DNA from: JAJUFS01 sp036381175
Lineage (GTDB): Bacteria > Pseudomonadota > Gammaproteobacteria > Natronospirales > JAJUFS01
NCBI GenBank assembly: GCA_036381175.1
Contig: DASVDI010000018.1
Span: forward strand, 1 to 64,000
Length of the DNA: 64,000 bases
Reading direction: 5' to 3'
The position numbers and the translations under genes were made by a program. Below, piece by piece: positions 34,398 to 43,808 of this stretch (the stretch's first letter is position 1; each line of letters opens with the position of its first letter). The notes under the pieces are model-generated. The model was not told where the DNA came from, ran no database searches, and saw nothing but the letters and a program-made list of their open reading frames with translations.

Positions 34398-35684
34398 ATG
34401 CGCGCGCGCCTGCATTTCGATCGCGTAGCCCCTGGCGGAATCACACTGCCCTTCCTGCTCGTCGCACCGTTCTTAGGCCTGCTGGCCGTGGGCCTGCTTC
34501 TGTACGCCGGCGACATCGTGCTCGCGTCGCGCTGGCATCCAGCATTGATCGGCGCGCTGCATATTTACACCATCGGCTTCCTGTTGTTCACCATCGCCGG
34601 TGTGTTGCTGCAGATCGGACCGGTGCTCAGCGCGCGTCCCGCCTTGCAGGACGAGCGGGTCGCGGCCCGACTGCGCTTCGTGCTCGGCACAGGCGCGGTG
34701 CTGCTGGGTTGCGGATTGTTCCATTCCATGCGTGTACTGCTGATTCCCGGTGTCACGCTGCTCGCACTTGGCTTGTCGGCATGGCTGCCGATCGCGATTC
34801 GCGGTATCGGCATCGCACGTCCCACGCGCGCGCTTTTGATTGCGCTCACCGGTCTCGGAATCGGCGCGATTCTTGGCCTTCGCCTTGCACTCGGCCACGC
34901 GTTCCCGTCGCTCGGCCTGCCGCGACACTGGACGAACATTCACGCCGGCTGGATGTTGCTCGGCGGCATCGCGCCACTGGTCATGGCAATCGGTGCGGTC
35001 GTGATTCCGATGTTCCAGCAGACACCCGTGCTGCCGCGTTTCACGAAACTCCTGCCGGCAACGGCGTTCACTGGCATGCTGATCGCCATGTTGCCGCGTG
35101 TCGCAGTTATCGGCTGGGCGCTTGCGGCATTGGCGCTTGCAGTGTTCGCGATCGTCGTATTGCGCGCGCAAACGCGGCGGCGAAACGCAGGCAGCGACCC
35201 GACGGTCGCGCTGTTTCGCCAGGCCATGCTGGCAGCGCTCGCCGGAATCATCGCGTGGAGCGCCGCATTGGTGTTCCCCGAGTGGCAGCACCGTTTGCAG
35301 TGGACCGGCGCCGTGCTGCTCATCGCCGGTTTTGCGGGCGGCAGCGTGCACGGCATGATGCTGAAGATCGTGCCGTTCCTGGTGCGCCTTCGCTTGCAAC
35401 GAACGCTCTGGGAACATTCGCGGCCCGCCCTCAACCTGCCGGCATTCCAGCAACTGCTGCCACGAAAACTTTCACGCGCGATTGCGCCATTGCACGGCAG
35501 CGCCGTCGTGCTGCTGACAATCGCCGCCGTGACGCCGAATCGCTACACCTTCCTTGCCGCCATGACGCTGCTGGGCACAGCGCAACTCGCGCTTGGCATC
35601 ACGGCCTGGTCAGCCGTGCTCCGCGGCGCGCAGTTCGGCGCACAAACCGTTGCGCGGCACGATATTGAGGAGAATACGACGTGA
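34398..35684 (+). CDS. Polytopic membrane protein of denitrification clusters, function unknown
   Basis: A 428-residue protein with about 12 hydrophobic helices. It has conserved-looking His in ALIGALHIYTIGFLL, LPRHWTNIHAGWMLL and GGSVHGMMLKIVPF, spread in a way that could bind heme or copper, loosely like NnrS. Several helices carry long Ala/Leu/Gly runs with few charges. It starts 3 bp after the DUF2249 gene and overlaps the DGC-domain gene, so the three are coupled. I cannot give a function; an electron or metal transfer role in the membrane is only inference. Confidence 0.8.
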   Translation: MRARLHFDRVAPGGITLPFLLVAPFLGLLAVGLLLYAGDIVLASRWHPALIGALHIYTIGFLLFTIAGVLLQIGPVLSARPALQDERVAARLRFVLGTGAVLLGCGLFHSMRVLLIPGVTLLALGLSAWLPIAIRGIGIARPTRALLIALTGLGIGAILGLRLALGHAFPSLGLPRHWTNIHAGWMLLGGIAPLVMAIGAVVIPMFQQTPVLPRFTKLLPATAFTGMLIAMLPRVAVIGWALAALALAVFAIVVLRAQTRRRNAGSDPTVALFRQAMLAALAGIIAWSAALVFPEWQHRLQWTGAVLLIAGFAGGSVHGMMLKIVPFLVRLRLQRTLWEHSRPALNLPAFQQLLPRKLSRAIAPLHGSAVVLLTIAAVTPNRYTFLAAMTLLGTAQLALGITAWSAVLRGAQFGAQTVARHDIEENTT

Positions 35685-36058
35685 AGAAGTCCGATGATCT
35701 GCCGCTGGTTTACAGCTGCTCCGGCTGCTCGAGCGCCGCACAACTCGCCAACACACTCGCCGTTCGCCTGGATCGCGCGAAGGTCGCGGAGATGTCCTGC
35801 ATTGCGGGCGTCGGTGGTGGCGTGAAATCGCTGGTGAACAAGGCAAAGCGCGCCGCGGCCAGCAACAGGAAGATCGTTGTTCTTGATGGCTGTCATCTGC
35901 AATGCGCGCGGCATTGCCTCGACAACCAGGGCGTTACACCTGATGTGCATCTGCGGTTGAACGAACTGGGTATTCGCAAGGAGTATCATGCCGACGTCGA
36001 TGCGGCCGAGACCGAGCGCGTTTATAAAACCGTGCTCTCCCTGTTGCCGGAAAACTGA
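35681..36058 (+). CDS. DGC-domain putative zinc-binding protein
   Basis: A 125-residue cytoplasmic protein starting at GTG 35681, overlapping the previous stop as GTGA. The DGC family signature is seen: YSCSGCSSAAQLAN at the start, MSCIAGVGG, and VVLDGCHLQCARHCLDNQG with the eponymous Asp-Gly-Cys. At least seven Cys and several His suggest a metal or Fe-S site. The family occurs with nitrate, NO and sulfur genes, but its role is not known. Its 3' end overlaps the convergent PLP enzyme gene by 37 bp. Confidence 0.85.
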   Translation: MKKSDDLPLVYSCSGCSSAAQLANTLAVRLDRAKVAEMSCIAGVGGGVKSLVNKAKRAAASNRKIVVLDGCHLQCARHCLDNQGVTPDVHLRLNELGIRKEYHADVDAAETERVYKTVLSLLPEN

Positions 36059-37125
36059 TCCGGCGGTTGCCAGCTGCCGCGCGCATACCAGATGTCCAGC
36101 GCCGACCCCCATGCTGCGATGTCGAACCCCTGTGCCGCGAGCCATGCATCGTCATCGAGACGACCGGTGTAACGTGCACCGTCATCGCAGATCAGCGTCG
36201 CAATGCTTCCCGCTCCCGCCGCCAGTTGTCCATTGAACAAATGAATCGCGCCGATGAGATTTGTTCCCGTGGAGATGCCGACGCTTTTTCTCAGCCGAGC
36301 CGACAACCAGCGCGCCGCCGCAAATGACGCTGCATCCGGTATTACCGCCATCGCATCCACGACCGATACGGTGAACGAAGGCTCCACTGTCGGGCGACCG
36401 ATGCCTTCCACGCGCGATGCGCAAAGACAACCGGCGGGATGTTGTCCGCGCGCGTGGAAATCGAAGAACGCCGAATCTTCCGGGTCGACGACCATCAATC
36501 GCGTGCGCAGATTGCGGCCGCGGAAAAATCTCCCCGCGCAGGTTGCTGTTCCTCCAGTGCCCGCGCCGGCGACAAACCAGTCTGGTTCCGGCAACGCGAG
36601 CGCCGTCAACTGCACCGCCATTTCCGCAACAAGATTGTTGGCGTGCCAATCGACAGCGGGCGCGGCATTCAGGAACTGATCAAGAAAATAACCGTCGTGC
36701 TGTTCGGCGAGCGCCGCTGCTTCGCGTTTGCAGCACTTGCCTGCGCCGATCAAGATGCATTCGCCGCCGAAATGCCGAATAAGATCCTGCTTGCCCTGCG
36801 ACGTTGCCTCCGGAATCACCGCGAAGAACGGCAGGCCCAGCATGCGCGCGAACCACGCCTCGGAGATCGCCGTATTTCCCGACGAAGCATCGAACAGCGG
36901 CGTGTACTGGTTGATTGCGCCCTTGCGAATACCGTGCAGCAACAATGCCCGCGCCAGACGATGTTTCAGACTGCCTGTAGGATGCGCGGATTCATCCTTG
37001 AATATCAGCCGCTTGCTCGGCAACGCGGGAAGTGCGAGCTCAACCAGCGGCGTTTGTGGCGCGCGTTCGCGATCCGCAAGCAACAGCCCTTCCGAACGCT
37101 GGCGCCAAATGTTCGAAATTTTCAT
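36022..37125 (-). CDS. PLP-dependent cysteine synthase-family enzyme
   Basis: A 367-residue fold type II PLP enzyme. The PLP lysine lies in HPTGSLKHRLA, the substrate loop in DASSGNTAISEAW, and the phosphate-binding glycines in AGAGTGGTATCAG. These are cysteine synthase/cystathionine synthase hallmarks, but the sequence has extra Cys (GAGKCCKREA, PAGCLCASR) and a C-terminal about 50-residue extension (DDDAWLAAQGFD...). Substrate and product are uncertain: O-acetylserine, homocysteine or a desulfhydrase reaction are possible. ATG 37125 is preferred over an upstream extension. It diverges from the decarboxylase gene across two FNR-type boxes. Confidence 0.8.
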   Translation of the reverse strand: MKISNIWRQRSEGLLLADRERAPQTPLVELALPALPSKRLIFKDESAHPTGSLKHRLARALLLHGIRKGAINQYTPLFDASSGNTAISEAWFARMLGLPFFAVIPEATSQGKQDLIRHFGGECILIGAGKCCKREAAALAEQHDGYFLDQFLNAAPAVDWHANNLVAEMAVQLTALALPEPDWFVAGAGTGGTATCAGRFFRGRNLRTRLMVVDPEDSAFFDFHARGQHPAGCLCASRVEGIGRPTVEPSFTVSVVDAMAVIPDAASFAAARWLSARLRKSVGISTGTNLIGAIHLFNGQLAAGAGSIATLICDDGARYTGRLDDDAWLAAQGFDIAAWGSALDIWYARGSWQPPDQFSGNRESTVL

Positions 37126-37159
37126 GCGAGCAGCGTGACATTCACGGCGCGTTGTCGCC

Positions 37160-37173
37160 TTGACCCACGTCAA
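37160..37173. promoter_or_regulatory. FNR/DNR box, first of a tandem pair
   Basis: TTGACCCACGTCAA is perfect and is centred 41 bp before the PLP synthase start on the minus strand. Confidence 0.83.
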
Positions 37174-37175
37174 TC

Positions 37176-37189
37176 CTGACCTGGATCAA
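37176..37189. promoter_or_regulatory. FNR-like box, second of a tandem pair
   Basis: CTGACCTGGATCAA has one mismatch and starts 3 bp after the first box. It is centred 54 bp before the decarboxylase start on the plus strand. Confidence 0.7.
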
Positions 37190-37236
37190 GGCAGCGCGTG
37201 CGGGAATAAACGACATTCATTGCCAGTCCATTCGGA

Positions 37237-39207
37237 ATGTCGTCAATGACCGGCAACCACGACCTTTTTCCCCTGTTCCTCGGGCCCCTGGGCGAGAACA
37301 GCGAGCTGTTCGAAAAGCTGTTAGTTGAGTTCCTGCGTGATCACGTGTACTGGCGGCGCAACTTCCATCCGGAAGATCCGCCGGTAATCCCGGTGCTTGC
37401 GGCAACGACGCCCCACTACCGCGAGACTGCGGCAAAAATGGCCGCAGAACTGCACCAGCTGAGTGCAGCACTGAAACGTTCCGTGCCGTTTTCCAGTCCG
37501 CGCTACATGGGACACATGACGTCTGATCTCCTCATGCCGGCATTGCTCGCACAGATCATGACGCTGCCCTACAACCCGAACAATGTCGTCGATGAAGCGG
37601 CACCGGTAACACTGGACATGGAAATTTCCGTCGGCCTGCAACTCGCGCGCATGATCGGCTTCAACACCGATGAAAGCGCACAAGACTGCGCATTCGGCCA
37701 CATCACTTCCGGTGGCACGGTGGCGAACTACGAAGCGCTGAACGTGCAGCGCGCGTTGCGACACTATCCACTCGCCGTCGCGGCCGCATTGCGTGAATGC
37801 CGTTCGATCGAACTCGAGACCTCACAGGGTGAGAACCTTGCCGATTGCGACGACTGGCGGCTCGCAAATTTCAGCAATCGGGAAGTTATGGAGCTTCAGC
37901 ATTCTCTTCTCACCGCGGCTGTAACATTGCCCGAAGCACGTGGTCGTGACCTGCTCGCACGTGTCAATGCCGAACGGCTGGAAACGCTCGGCTGGGCGGC
38001 GTTCGCGCGCCGTCACCCCGGCTGGCGCGAACCGGTCGTGCTGGTTCCCGTCACCGCGCATTACTCCTGGCAGAAAGGCGTCAAGCTGATCGGGCTCGGC
38101 AGCGCGCAGCTTCGGGAGATTCCCGAGACCGGCATGCGCATGAATACAACCGCGCTTGCAAACACGCTTGCCGACCTGCACGCATCACGAACACCAGTGC
38201 TTGCGATCGTCGGCGTACTCGGCACCACCGAGTTCGGCACGCTGGATCCCGTGCACGACATTCTCGCCGTACGTGATCGCTGGCAGCAGAAAGGTCTGTA
38301 TGCGCCAGTGCATGTCGATGCGGCCTGGGGCGGTTATCTCGCCACGCTGTTTCGCGATGAGGACGGTGCTTTCACAGCACACGAAACCGTGCAGCAGGAA
38401 TTCAAGTATTTTCCCAGCACGCCGGTGCACGAAACATTTCGCGCACTTGCTCGCGTCGATTCGGTGACCATCGATCCGCACAAGCTCGGCTTCGTTCCGT
38501 TCGGTGCCGGCGCGATCGTTTTCCGCGACCAGCGCATGCTCGACATGGTTTCGCTCCGCGCGGACTACGTGTTCGATCCCGCGCACGATGCATCGTCATA
38601 CCGCGACAAGTTTCGCCAGCTCGGTCGTTACATTCTCGAAGGTTCGAAATCAGGCGCAGCAGCAGCCGCGGTTCATGTCAGCCAGCGCGTGCTGCCCTTG
38701 CATCGCGACGGTCTTGGCCGTTTGATCCGCGAAACCATCCGTGCAACCGAATATTTCTACGATCGTGTTTCCGTGCTTGCCGCGACACTCGCCCCCGACG
38801 CAACATTGATCGTGCCTTTCGAGCCGGACAGCAATCTCATCTGCCTTGCCATCAACCCGGCCGATAATTCCCGTCTCGACGCTGCCAATGAATTCACGCG
38901 CGCCGTGTTCGATGTGATGAAAGTCGACGCGACGCTGCCCGTGCAAACACGTGAGTTCTTCGGCTCGTACACGAATTTGTCGCGCAAAGTTCTCGGCGAT
39001 GACGTCTTTCGGCGCATTCTTGAGGAGCTCGGCCTCGCCGACGACCCGGGGCAGGATGAGTTGTTCATCCTGCGGCACACCTTGATGAACCCGTGGCTTG
39101 CAGATTCTGTCAACGGGATCAATTACGTGGACCGTTACGGTGATTTTCTAATACGGACTGTTCGCGCGGTCGCGAAACGCTTTCGCCGTCACGCCGGCTA
39201 TGCCTGA
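37237..39207 (+). CDS. PLP-dependent group II decarboxylase, tyrosine decarboxylase-like
   Basis: A large (656-residue) PLP enzyme. The fold type I decarboxylase features are clear: RYMGHMTSDLLMPALLAQ, FGHITSGGTVANYEALNVQ, VHVDAAWGGYLATLF, and the PLP Lys near residue 416 in DPHKLGFVPFGAGAIVF. The length and the GHMTSD and GHITSGGT blocks resemble bacterial tyrosine/phenylalanine decarboxylases of about 620 residues rather than short glutamate decarboxylases. Substrate is not determined. ATG 37237 or the in-frame ATG at 37246 may start it; no strong ribosome site is seen. It is divergent from the cysteine-synthase-like gene and is 32 bp before the Dnr-type regulator, so it is expected to be an anaerobically induced gene. 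Confidence 0.85.
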   Translation: MSSMTGNHDLFPLFLGPLGENSELFEKLLVEFLRDHVYWRRNFHPEDPPVIPVLAATTPHYRETAAKMAAELHQLSAALKRSVPFSSPRYMGHMTSDLLMPALLAQIMTLPYNPNNVVDEAAPVTLDMEISVGLQLARMIGFNTDESAQDCAFGHITSGGTVANYEALNVQRALRHYPLAVAAALRECRSIELETSQGENLADCDDWRLANFSNREVMELQHSLLTAAVTLPEARGRDLLARVNAERLETLGWAAFARRHPGWREPVVLVPVTAHYSWQKGVKLIGLGSAQLREIPETGMRMNTTALANTLADLHASRTPVLAIVGVLGTTEFGTLDPVHDILAVRDRWQQKGLYAPVHVDAAWGGYLATLFRDEDGAFTAHETVQQEFKYFPSTPVHETFRALARVDSVTIDPHKLGFVPFGAGAIVFRDQRMLDMVSLRADYVFDPAHDASSYRDKFRQLGRYILEGSKSGAAAAAVHVSQRVLPLHRDGLGRLIRETIRATEYFYDRVSVLAATLAPDATLIVPFEPDSNLICLAINPADNSRLDAANEFTRAVFDVMKVDATLPVQTREFFGSYTNLSRKVLGDDVFRRILEELGLADDPGQDELFILRHTLMNPWLADSVNGINYVDRYGDFLIRTVRAVAKRFRRHAGYA

Positions 39208-39239
39208 AATGACGCGCCACAAAAAAACAGGATCAGACA

Positions 39240-39917
39240 ATGGATGACAACGAACTTCGCCGACTGCCACTTTTGAGTGAACTCGATAACGAGCAACTCG
39301 CGCGGATGCGCGATACACGTCGAACGCTGCAGCTCGCTGCCGGCCAGACACTGTTTCACATGGGCGAGCCCTCGGGACATTTCTATTATCTCGACCAGGG
39401 CGCGATTAAACTTTTCCGCGTCTCGCCCACGGGGCAGGAGAAGATCGTCGAGATCATTCGCAGCGGCCAGACGTTCGCGGAAGCCGTCATGTTCTTCACG
39501 CGCCCGCTGTATCCCGTCAACGCCGAGGCGCTGGAAGCGACCACGCTCACGGCATTCGACAGCGCCACGTTCATGACCATGCTGCGGGAATCGAGCGAAG
39601 TGTGCATTCGCCTGCTCGGTACGTTGAGCATGCGCCTGCATCATCGCGTCAATGAAATCGACGCGCTCTCGCTGCAGAACTCGACACTGCGTGTCGTGCA
39701 CTTTCTGCTTGGTCGTATTCCCGAGAACGATACGGATGAAAAGATCATCGAACTTGAAGCCGCGAAGAAGACCATCGCAGCAAGACTCTCGATCCAGCCG
39801 GAAACCTTCTCGCGCGTGCTACACACGTTGACCGGCGCCAGCGCGATCGCGGTGGATGGACGGCGCATCGCGATCGGCGACGAGAACGCGTTGCGGCGAT
39901 TCCTGGAACAGGAGTGA
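39240..39917 (+). CDS. Crp/Fnr-family regulator, Dnr/NnrR-like
   Basis: A 225-residue transcription factor with the cAMP-binding-type jelly roll (residues about 15-125), dimer helix and a helix-turn-helix near the end. The N-terminal cysteine set of Fnr is absent, as in NO-responsive Dnr/NnrR regulators. The recognition helix region QPETFSRVLHTL keeps the Glu-x-x-Ser-Arg pattern that reads TTGAT half-sites. It probably senses NO via heme and activates the boxes around it. It lies 28 bp before the convergent norZ gene and downstream of the decarboxylase. Confidence 0.9.
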   Translation: MDDNELRRLPLLSELDNEQLARMRDTRRTLQLAAGQTLFHMGEPSGHFYYLDQGAIKLFRVSPTGQEKIVEIIRSGQTFAEAVMFFTRPLYPVNAEALEATTLTAFDSATFMTMLRESSEVCIRLLGTLSMRLHHRVNEIDALSLQNSTLRVVHFLLGRIPENDTDEKIIELEAAKKTIAARLSIQPETFSRVLHTLTGASAIAVDGRRIAIGDENALRRFLEQE

Positions 39918-39945
39918 CGACGAGCGTCACTCCTGTCCTTGTCCG

Positions 39946-42192
39946 TCAGCCTTCCCGTTTCGGCCGCACCCACAGACCGGCTACAAACACCGCGAGCGCG
40001 AAAGCGCCGATCGCAAAGATTGTGTCGCCGGGAACACGCATCCAGACGAGAAGATCAACAATTGGCCGTTGCATGAATTCCGCCGAACGCGCGTACCAGT
40101 AACCCTGGTCGACAGCCGCAAACAGCTGCATGGTGCCGAGCGGCAGCAGTGTCAGCAGCGCCATCAGCGAAAGACCGATGTTCAGCGACCAGAACGTGAA
40201 CTTCAGTATGCCTTCATGCCAGACGAGATCCGGTTTCATGCCGCGCAGGCAGAACAGCACGAGGCCGATTCCGAGCATGCCGTACACGCCAAACAGCGCC
40301 GTGTGTCCATGCAGCGGTGTCAGGTTCAGGCCCTGCATGTAGTAGAGCGCGAGCGGCGGGTTGATGAGAAAACCGAACAGCCCCGCGCCAACGAGGTTCC
40401 AGAACGCGACCGCGATGAAGAACATCACCGGCCATCGGTAACGTTCCATCCACGGTGTTGCGCGGCTTAGGCTCCAGTTATGGTACGCCTCGAAACCAAT
40501 GTACGCGAGCGGCACGACTTCCAGTGCCGAGAAGCTCGCACCGAGCGCGACCACCGGTGTCGGTGAACCGACAAAGTACAAGTGATGCAACGTGCCGAGC
40601 ACACCGCCTGTCATGAACACGATGGTCGCGAACAGTACGGCAACGGTTGCGGTCTTCACAGGCAGCAAACCGAGACGCGTAAACAGGAAGGCAATGACGG
40701 CGGTCGCGAACACCTCGAAGAAACCTTCCACCCACAAGTGCACCAGCCACCAGCGCCAGTACTCGACGATGGAAAGATGCGTGTGCTCACCCCACATCAA
40801 CGCCGCACCGAAGAACAGGCCGATGGCGACCGTGGAAAGGAACAGGAGCGTGATGATGTGACGGATTTCCGACTTGCTTCTCATCACCGGCCACAGTGCG
40901 CGCCCGACCAGGAACAGCCACAGCATCAGGCCGATGAACAGGAACCACTGCCAGAAGCGGCCCATGTCCGCGTACTCCCAGCCTTGGTGACCGAACCAGA
41001 AATTGTATTTGAGACCGAGCTCCTGCATCACCGCCAGCCACTGTCCGGCAAACGAGCCGACAACAATCAGGATGAGACAGATCCAAAGAACGTTCACACC
41101 GAGCCGTTGAAACTTCGGCTCGTATCCTGACACAGCCGGACCAATGTAAAGCCCGGTGCCAAGCCATGCGAGCGCAATCCACAACACGGCGAGTTGCGTG
41201 TGCCACGTTCGCGTAATCGAATACGGCAACCACTCGGAAAGTGCGTAGCCGTAAAGCACCTGGCCTTCCACCTGGTAATGCGCGGTAATGGCGCCAAGTA
41301 ATATCTGCAACAGGAACAATGCCAGCAGTACCCAGAAGTATTTCGCGACTGCGAGCATCGAGGGCGTGATCTTGATTTCGAGCATGGGATCGGTTCTCGG
41401 CAGATCATGGCCTTCCTCTCCACGCCCATGACTGACCGCGTGATACCAGCCAAGCAGTCCGATGCCGAGAAGCAGGAACGTCACGCTGAACGCCGACCAC
41501 AGGAAAGTGCTGGTCGGCGGCTTGTTGCCAACCAAAGGCTCGCTCGGCCAATTATTCGTGTAAGTGATGTTGCTGTCGGGCCGCTCCGTGGTCGCGCCCC
41601 ACGCCGTCCACCAGAAAAAGGCGGTCAAGGCCTCGCGCAATTCCGGGTCGGGAAGCGTGTTGTTCATCATCGCGTACGCTTCGCGCAGTTCGGCAGTGTC
41701 TTCTCCAGTGCCGAACAAACTTATGTAGTGCGCGGAAACGGTTTCGATGGCGGCGGCGCGATCGGGGCCGATCGTGATGGTCTGTGTCTCGGGATCGTAA
41801 GTGTTCTCGCGCATCATCGCCTGCAGGCGATTCTGCAGCGCGCCCTGTTGCGCCGAATCAAGCGCGGCGTAACTCTCGGCGCCTTCCTCTCGTGCCCATT
41901 GATCGAGAATCGCAACCGACTCGCGATGCAGCCAGTCCGCTGACCAGTCCGGTGCAACATAGCCGCCATGGCCCCAGATGGAACCAAGCTGCATGCCGCC
42001 GAAGGACTGCCAAGCCTGGCGGCCGAGCTCAATGTCGTCTCGCGTGAATATTGTCTCGCCTGTTGTCGTGACGACGCGTTCCGGCTTCGGCGGCGCGTTC
42101 TCGCTGATCTGTTTTCCGGACCACAGCAACGCTGCGAATGATCCAATCAGCAGTATCGCGAGCCCGATCCAGAGTTTCTTTGTGCTGTCCAT
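39946..42192 (-). CDS. norZ: Quinol-dependent nitric oxide reductase
   Basis: Reduces NO to N2O in the inner membrane using quinol. The 748-residue single-subunit qNOR starts at ATG 42192 behind GGAGG. An N-terminal periplasmic part (GRQAWQSFGGMQLGSIWGHGGYVAPDWSADWLHRE) fused to the NorB core replaces the separate NorC. Core motifs include WYHAVSHG, HLWVEGFFEVFAT with the catalytic-site Glu residues, HHLYFVGSPTPV and the final helices HGHTALFGVYGML. It is 94 bp downstream of hemN on the same strand and may share its FNR-driven transcript, since only TTGAT/ATCAA half-sites are seen in its own upstream gap. Confidence 0.96.
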   Translation of the reverse strand: MDSTKKLWIGLAILLIGSFAALLWSGKQISENAPPKPERVVTTTGETIFTRDDIELGRQAWQSFGGMQLGSIWGHGGYVAPDWSADWLHRESVAILDQWAREEGAESYAALDSAQQGALQNRLQAMMRENTYDPETQTITIGPDRAAAIETVSAHYISLFGTGEDTAELREAYAMMNNTLPDPELREALTAFFWWTAWGATTERPDSNITYTNNWPSEPLVGNKPPTSTFLWSAFSVTFLLLGIGLLGWYHAVSHGRGEEGHDLPRTDPMLEIKITPSMLAVAKYFWVLLALFLLQILLGAITAHYQVEGQVLYGYALSEWLPYSITRTWHTQLAVLWIALAWLGTGLYIGPAVSGYEPKFQRLGVNVLWICLILIVVGSFAGQWLAVMQELGLKYNFWFGHQGWEYADMGRFWQWFLFIGLMLWLFLVGRALWPVMRSKSEIRHIITLLFLSTVAIGLFFGAALMWGEHTHLSIVEYWRWWLVHLWVEGFFEVFATAVIAFLFTRLGLLPVKTATVAVLFATIVFMTGGVLGTLHHLYFVGSPTPVVALGASFSALEVVPLAYIGFEAYHNWSLSRATPWMERYRWPVMFFIAVAFWNLVGAGLFGFLINPPLALYYMQGLNLTPLHGHTALFGVYGMLGIGLVLFCLRGMKPDLVWHEGILKFTFWSLNIGLSLMALLTLLPLGTMQLFAAVDQGYWYARSAEFMQRPIVDLLVWMRVPGDTIFAIGAFALAVFVAGLWVRPKREG

Positions 42193-42286
42193 CGTCTTTC
42201 CTCCCCCGTAAGGCGACTGATTCCGACCCATCTTGCAGAATTGATCGTGCAGTGCAATGGGTTCACCTCTTGATCCGAAACTTTTC

Positions 42287-43681
42287 TCAGATAATGCGCG
42301 AGAAGCGCGTTCGCGCGTCTAACACCTTCATTGCATAAGCATCGAAACTCATCGCCACGACACGCAACAACAACCGCCCCTTCGGCGTGACTACGAGGCG
42401 TTTCCGGTCGATTTCGATGAGTCCATCACATGCGAGCATATCGAGTCGGGAACGTACCACGTGAAAGTAGTTTTCAAAACCTACATCCCAGCGCTGTTCA
42501 ATTTCAGCAAACGCGACTTCGCCCTGGCACATCACACGCTGGATGACATCGCGCCGAATCCGGTCGTCGAACGACAAGCCAACGCCGCGGGCGACCGGCA
42601 ATCGTCCCTCATCAATAATCGCGTAATAATCGCGGATATCTCTCGCATTCTGGCTGTAGGTGTCGCCGACCTTGCCGATGGAGCTCATGCCCATCCCAAT
42701 CATGTCGCATTCCGCACGCGTGGAATAACCCTGGAAATTGCGTTGCAGGCTGCCGTCGTGTTGCGCGATCACCAGTTCGTCTTCCGGCAATGCGAAATGA
42801 TCCATCCCGATGTAGACGTAACCCGCAGCGGTGAGTTTCTCGATGGAAAGTTCGAGCAGCGCGAGCTTCGTTTCCGCGTCAGGCAACGCCGATGCATCAA
42901 GCTGGCGCTGTGCCTTGAACACCTCGGGCAGGTGCGCGTAGCTGTACACCGCAAGTCGTTCCGGTCGCGCCTGGATAACGATATCAAGCGTGCGGGCGAA
43001 ACCGTCGAGCGTCTGGCAAGGCAAACCGTAGATCAGATCGAGGTTGATGGAGTTGATGTTGTTGATGCGTGCGGCGTCGATCACCGCGAGCGTTTCATCC
43101 ACGCTTTGCACGCGGTTCACCGCTTCCTGCACGCGCGCATCGAAATCCTGCACGCCAAGGCTGATGCGATTGAAACCGAGTGCAGCGAGCTGCTCGATCT
43201 TGTGCGCATCGACAGTGCGCGGATCGATCTCAATGGAGAATTCGCGATCATTGCGACCCGCAAACCCGAACGCCGACTCCAGGCGCTGCATGAGTTCCGT
43301 CATCTGCTGCATGGAAAGAAACGTCGGCGTACCGCCGCCGAAATGCAGTTGCTCCACGCACCGGTCGCGATCGAAAAGCCCGCCGTGCATCTCGATTTCA
43401 CGATACAGGCGATCAAGGTAAAGGCCGGCCTTCTGGGGATCGCGCGTGATGATTCGCGTGCACGCGCAGTAGAAACACGGACTGGTACAGAAAGGAATGT
43501 GAACATACAACGACAGCGAACGTGGAATGGGGTCATCGTTGCTGTCATGAACGGCCGCGCGATACTCCTTTTCACCGAAGCTTGACGAGAACTGTACAGC
43601 CGTCGGATAGGACGTATAACGAGGTCCGTTTACGTCGTAACGCCGCAGCACCGCGGCATCAAATTTTACGGTCTGATGCAT
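42287..43681 (-). CDS. hemN: Oxygen-independent coproporphyrinogen III oxidase
   Basis: A radical SAM enzyme that makes protoporphyrinogen precursors without O2, feeding heme to the cytochromes encoded nearby. The 464 residues carry YVHIPFCTSPCFYCAC, the cluster motif CxxxCxxC followed by a fourth Cys, plus FGGGTPTFLS and SIEIDPRTVD of HemN. HPCNXPC-like HemW features are not seen. A perfect FNR box lies 71 bp upstream, with a second one toward the divergent porin-like gene. Confidence 0.95.
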   Translation of the reverse strand: MHQTVKFDAAVLRRYDVNGPRYTSYPTAVQFSSSFGEKEYRAAVHDSNDDPIPRSLSLYVHIPFCTSPCFYCACTRIITRDPQKAGLYLDRLYREIEMHGGLFDRDRCVEQLHFGGGTPTFLSMQQMTELMQRLESAFGFAGRNDREFSIEIDPRTVDAHKIEQLAALGFNRISLGVQDFDARVQEAVNRVQSVDETLAVIDAARINNINSINLDLIYGLPCQTLDGFARTLDIVIQARPERLAVYSYAHLPEVFKAQRQLDASALPDAETKLALLELSIEKLTAAGYVYIGMDHFALPEDELVIAQHDGSLQRNFQGYSTRAECDMIGMGMSSIGKVGDTYSQNARDIRDYYAIIDEGRLPVARGVGLSFDDRIRRDVIQRVMCQGEVAFAEIEQRWDVGFENYFHVVRSRLDMLACDGLIEIDRKRLVVTPKGRLLLRVVAMSFDAYAMKVLDARTRFSRII

Positions 43682-43745
43682 GAAGCCTTCCCGCCGGAAT
43701 CCCAGGTAATGGCCAGCAGACTAGAAGCGCGTCCTCGCGCCTGCA

Positions 43746-43759
43746 TTGATTCAGGTCAA
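43746..43759. promoter_or_regulatory. FNR/DNR box upstream of hemN
   Basis: TTGATTCAGGTCAA is perfect and is centred 71 bp before hemN. Confidence 0.85.
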
Positions 43760-43808
43760 CCCAAGGGAGATTCTCCCGCGACCTCACCTTCGGCGGGAAA
43801 TCCCCAAA

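Noticed and set aside
42193..42286. A full FNR box in front of norZ
   Set aside because: Only isolated TTGAT/ATCAA half-sites are present; the 14-bp palindrome with a 4-bp centre is not formed.
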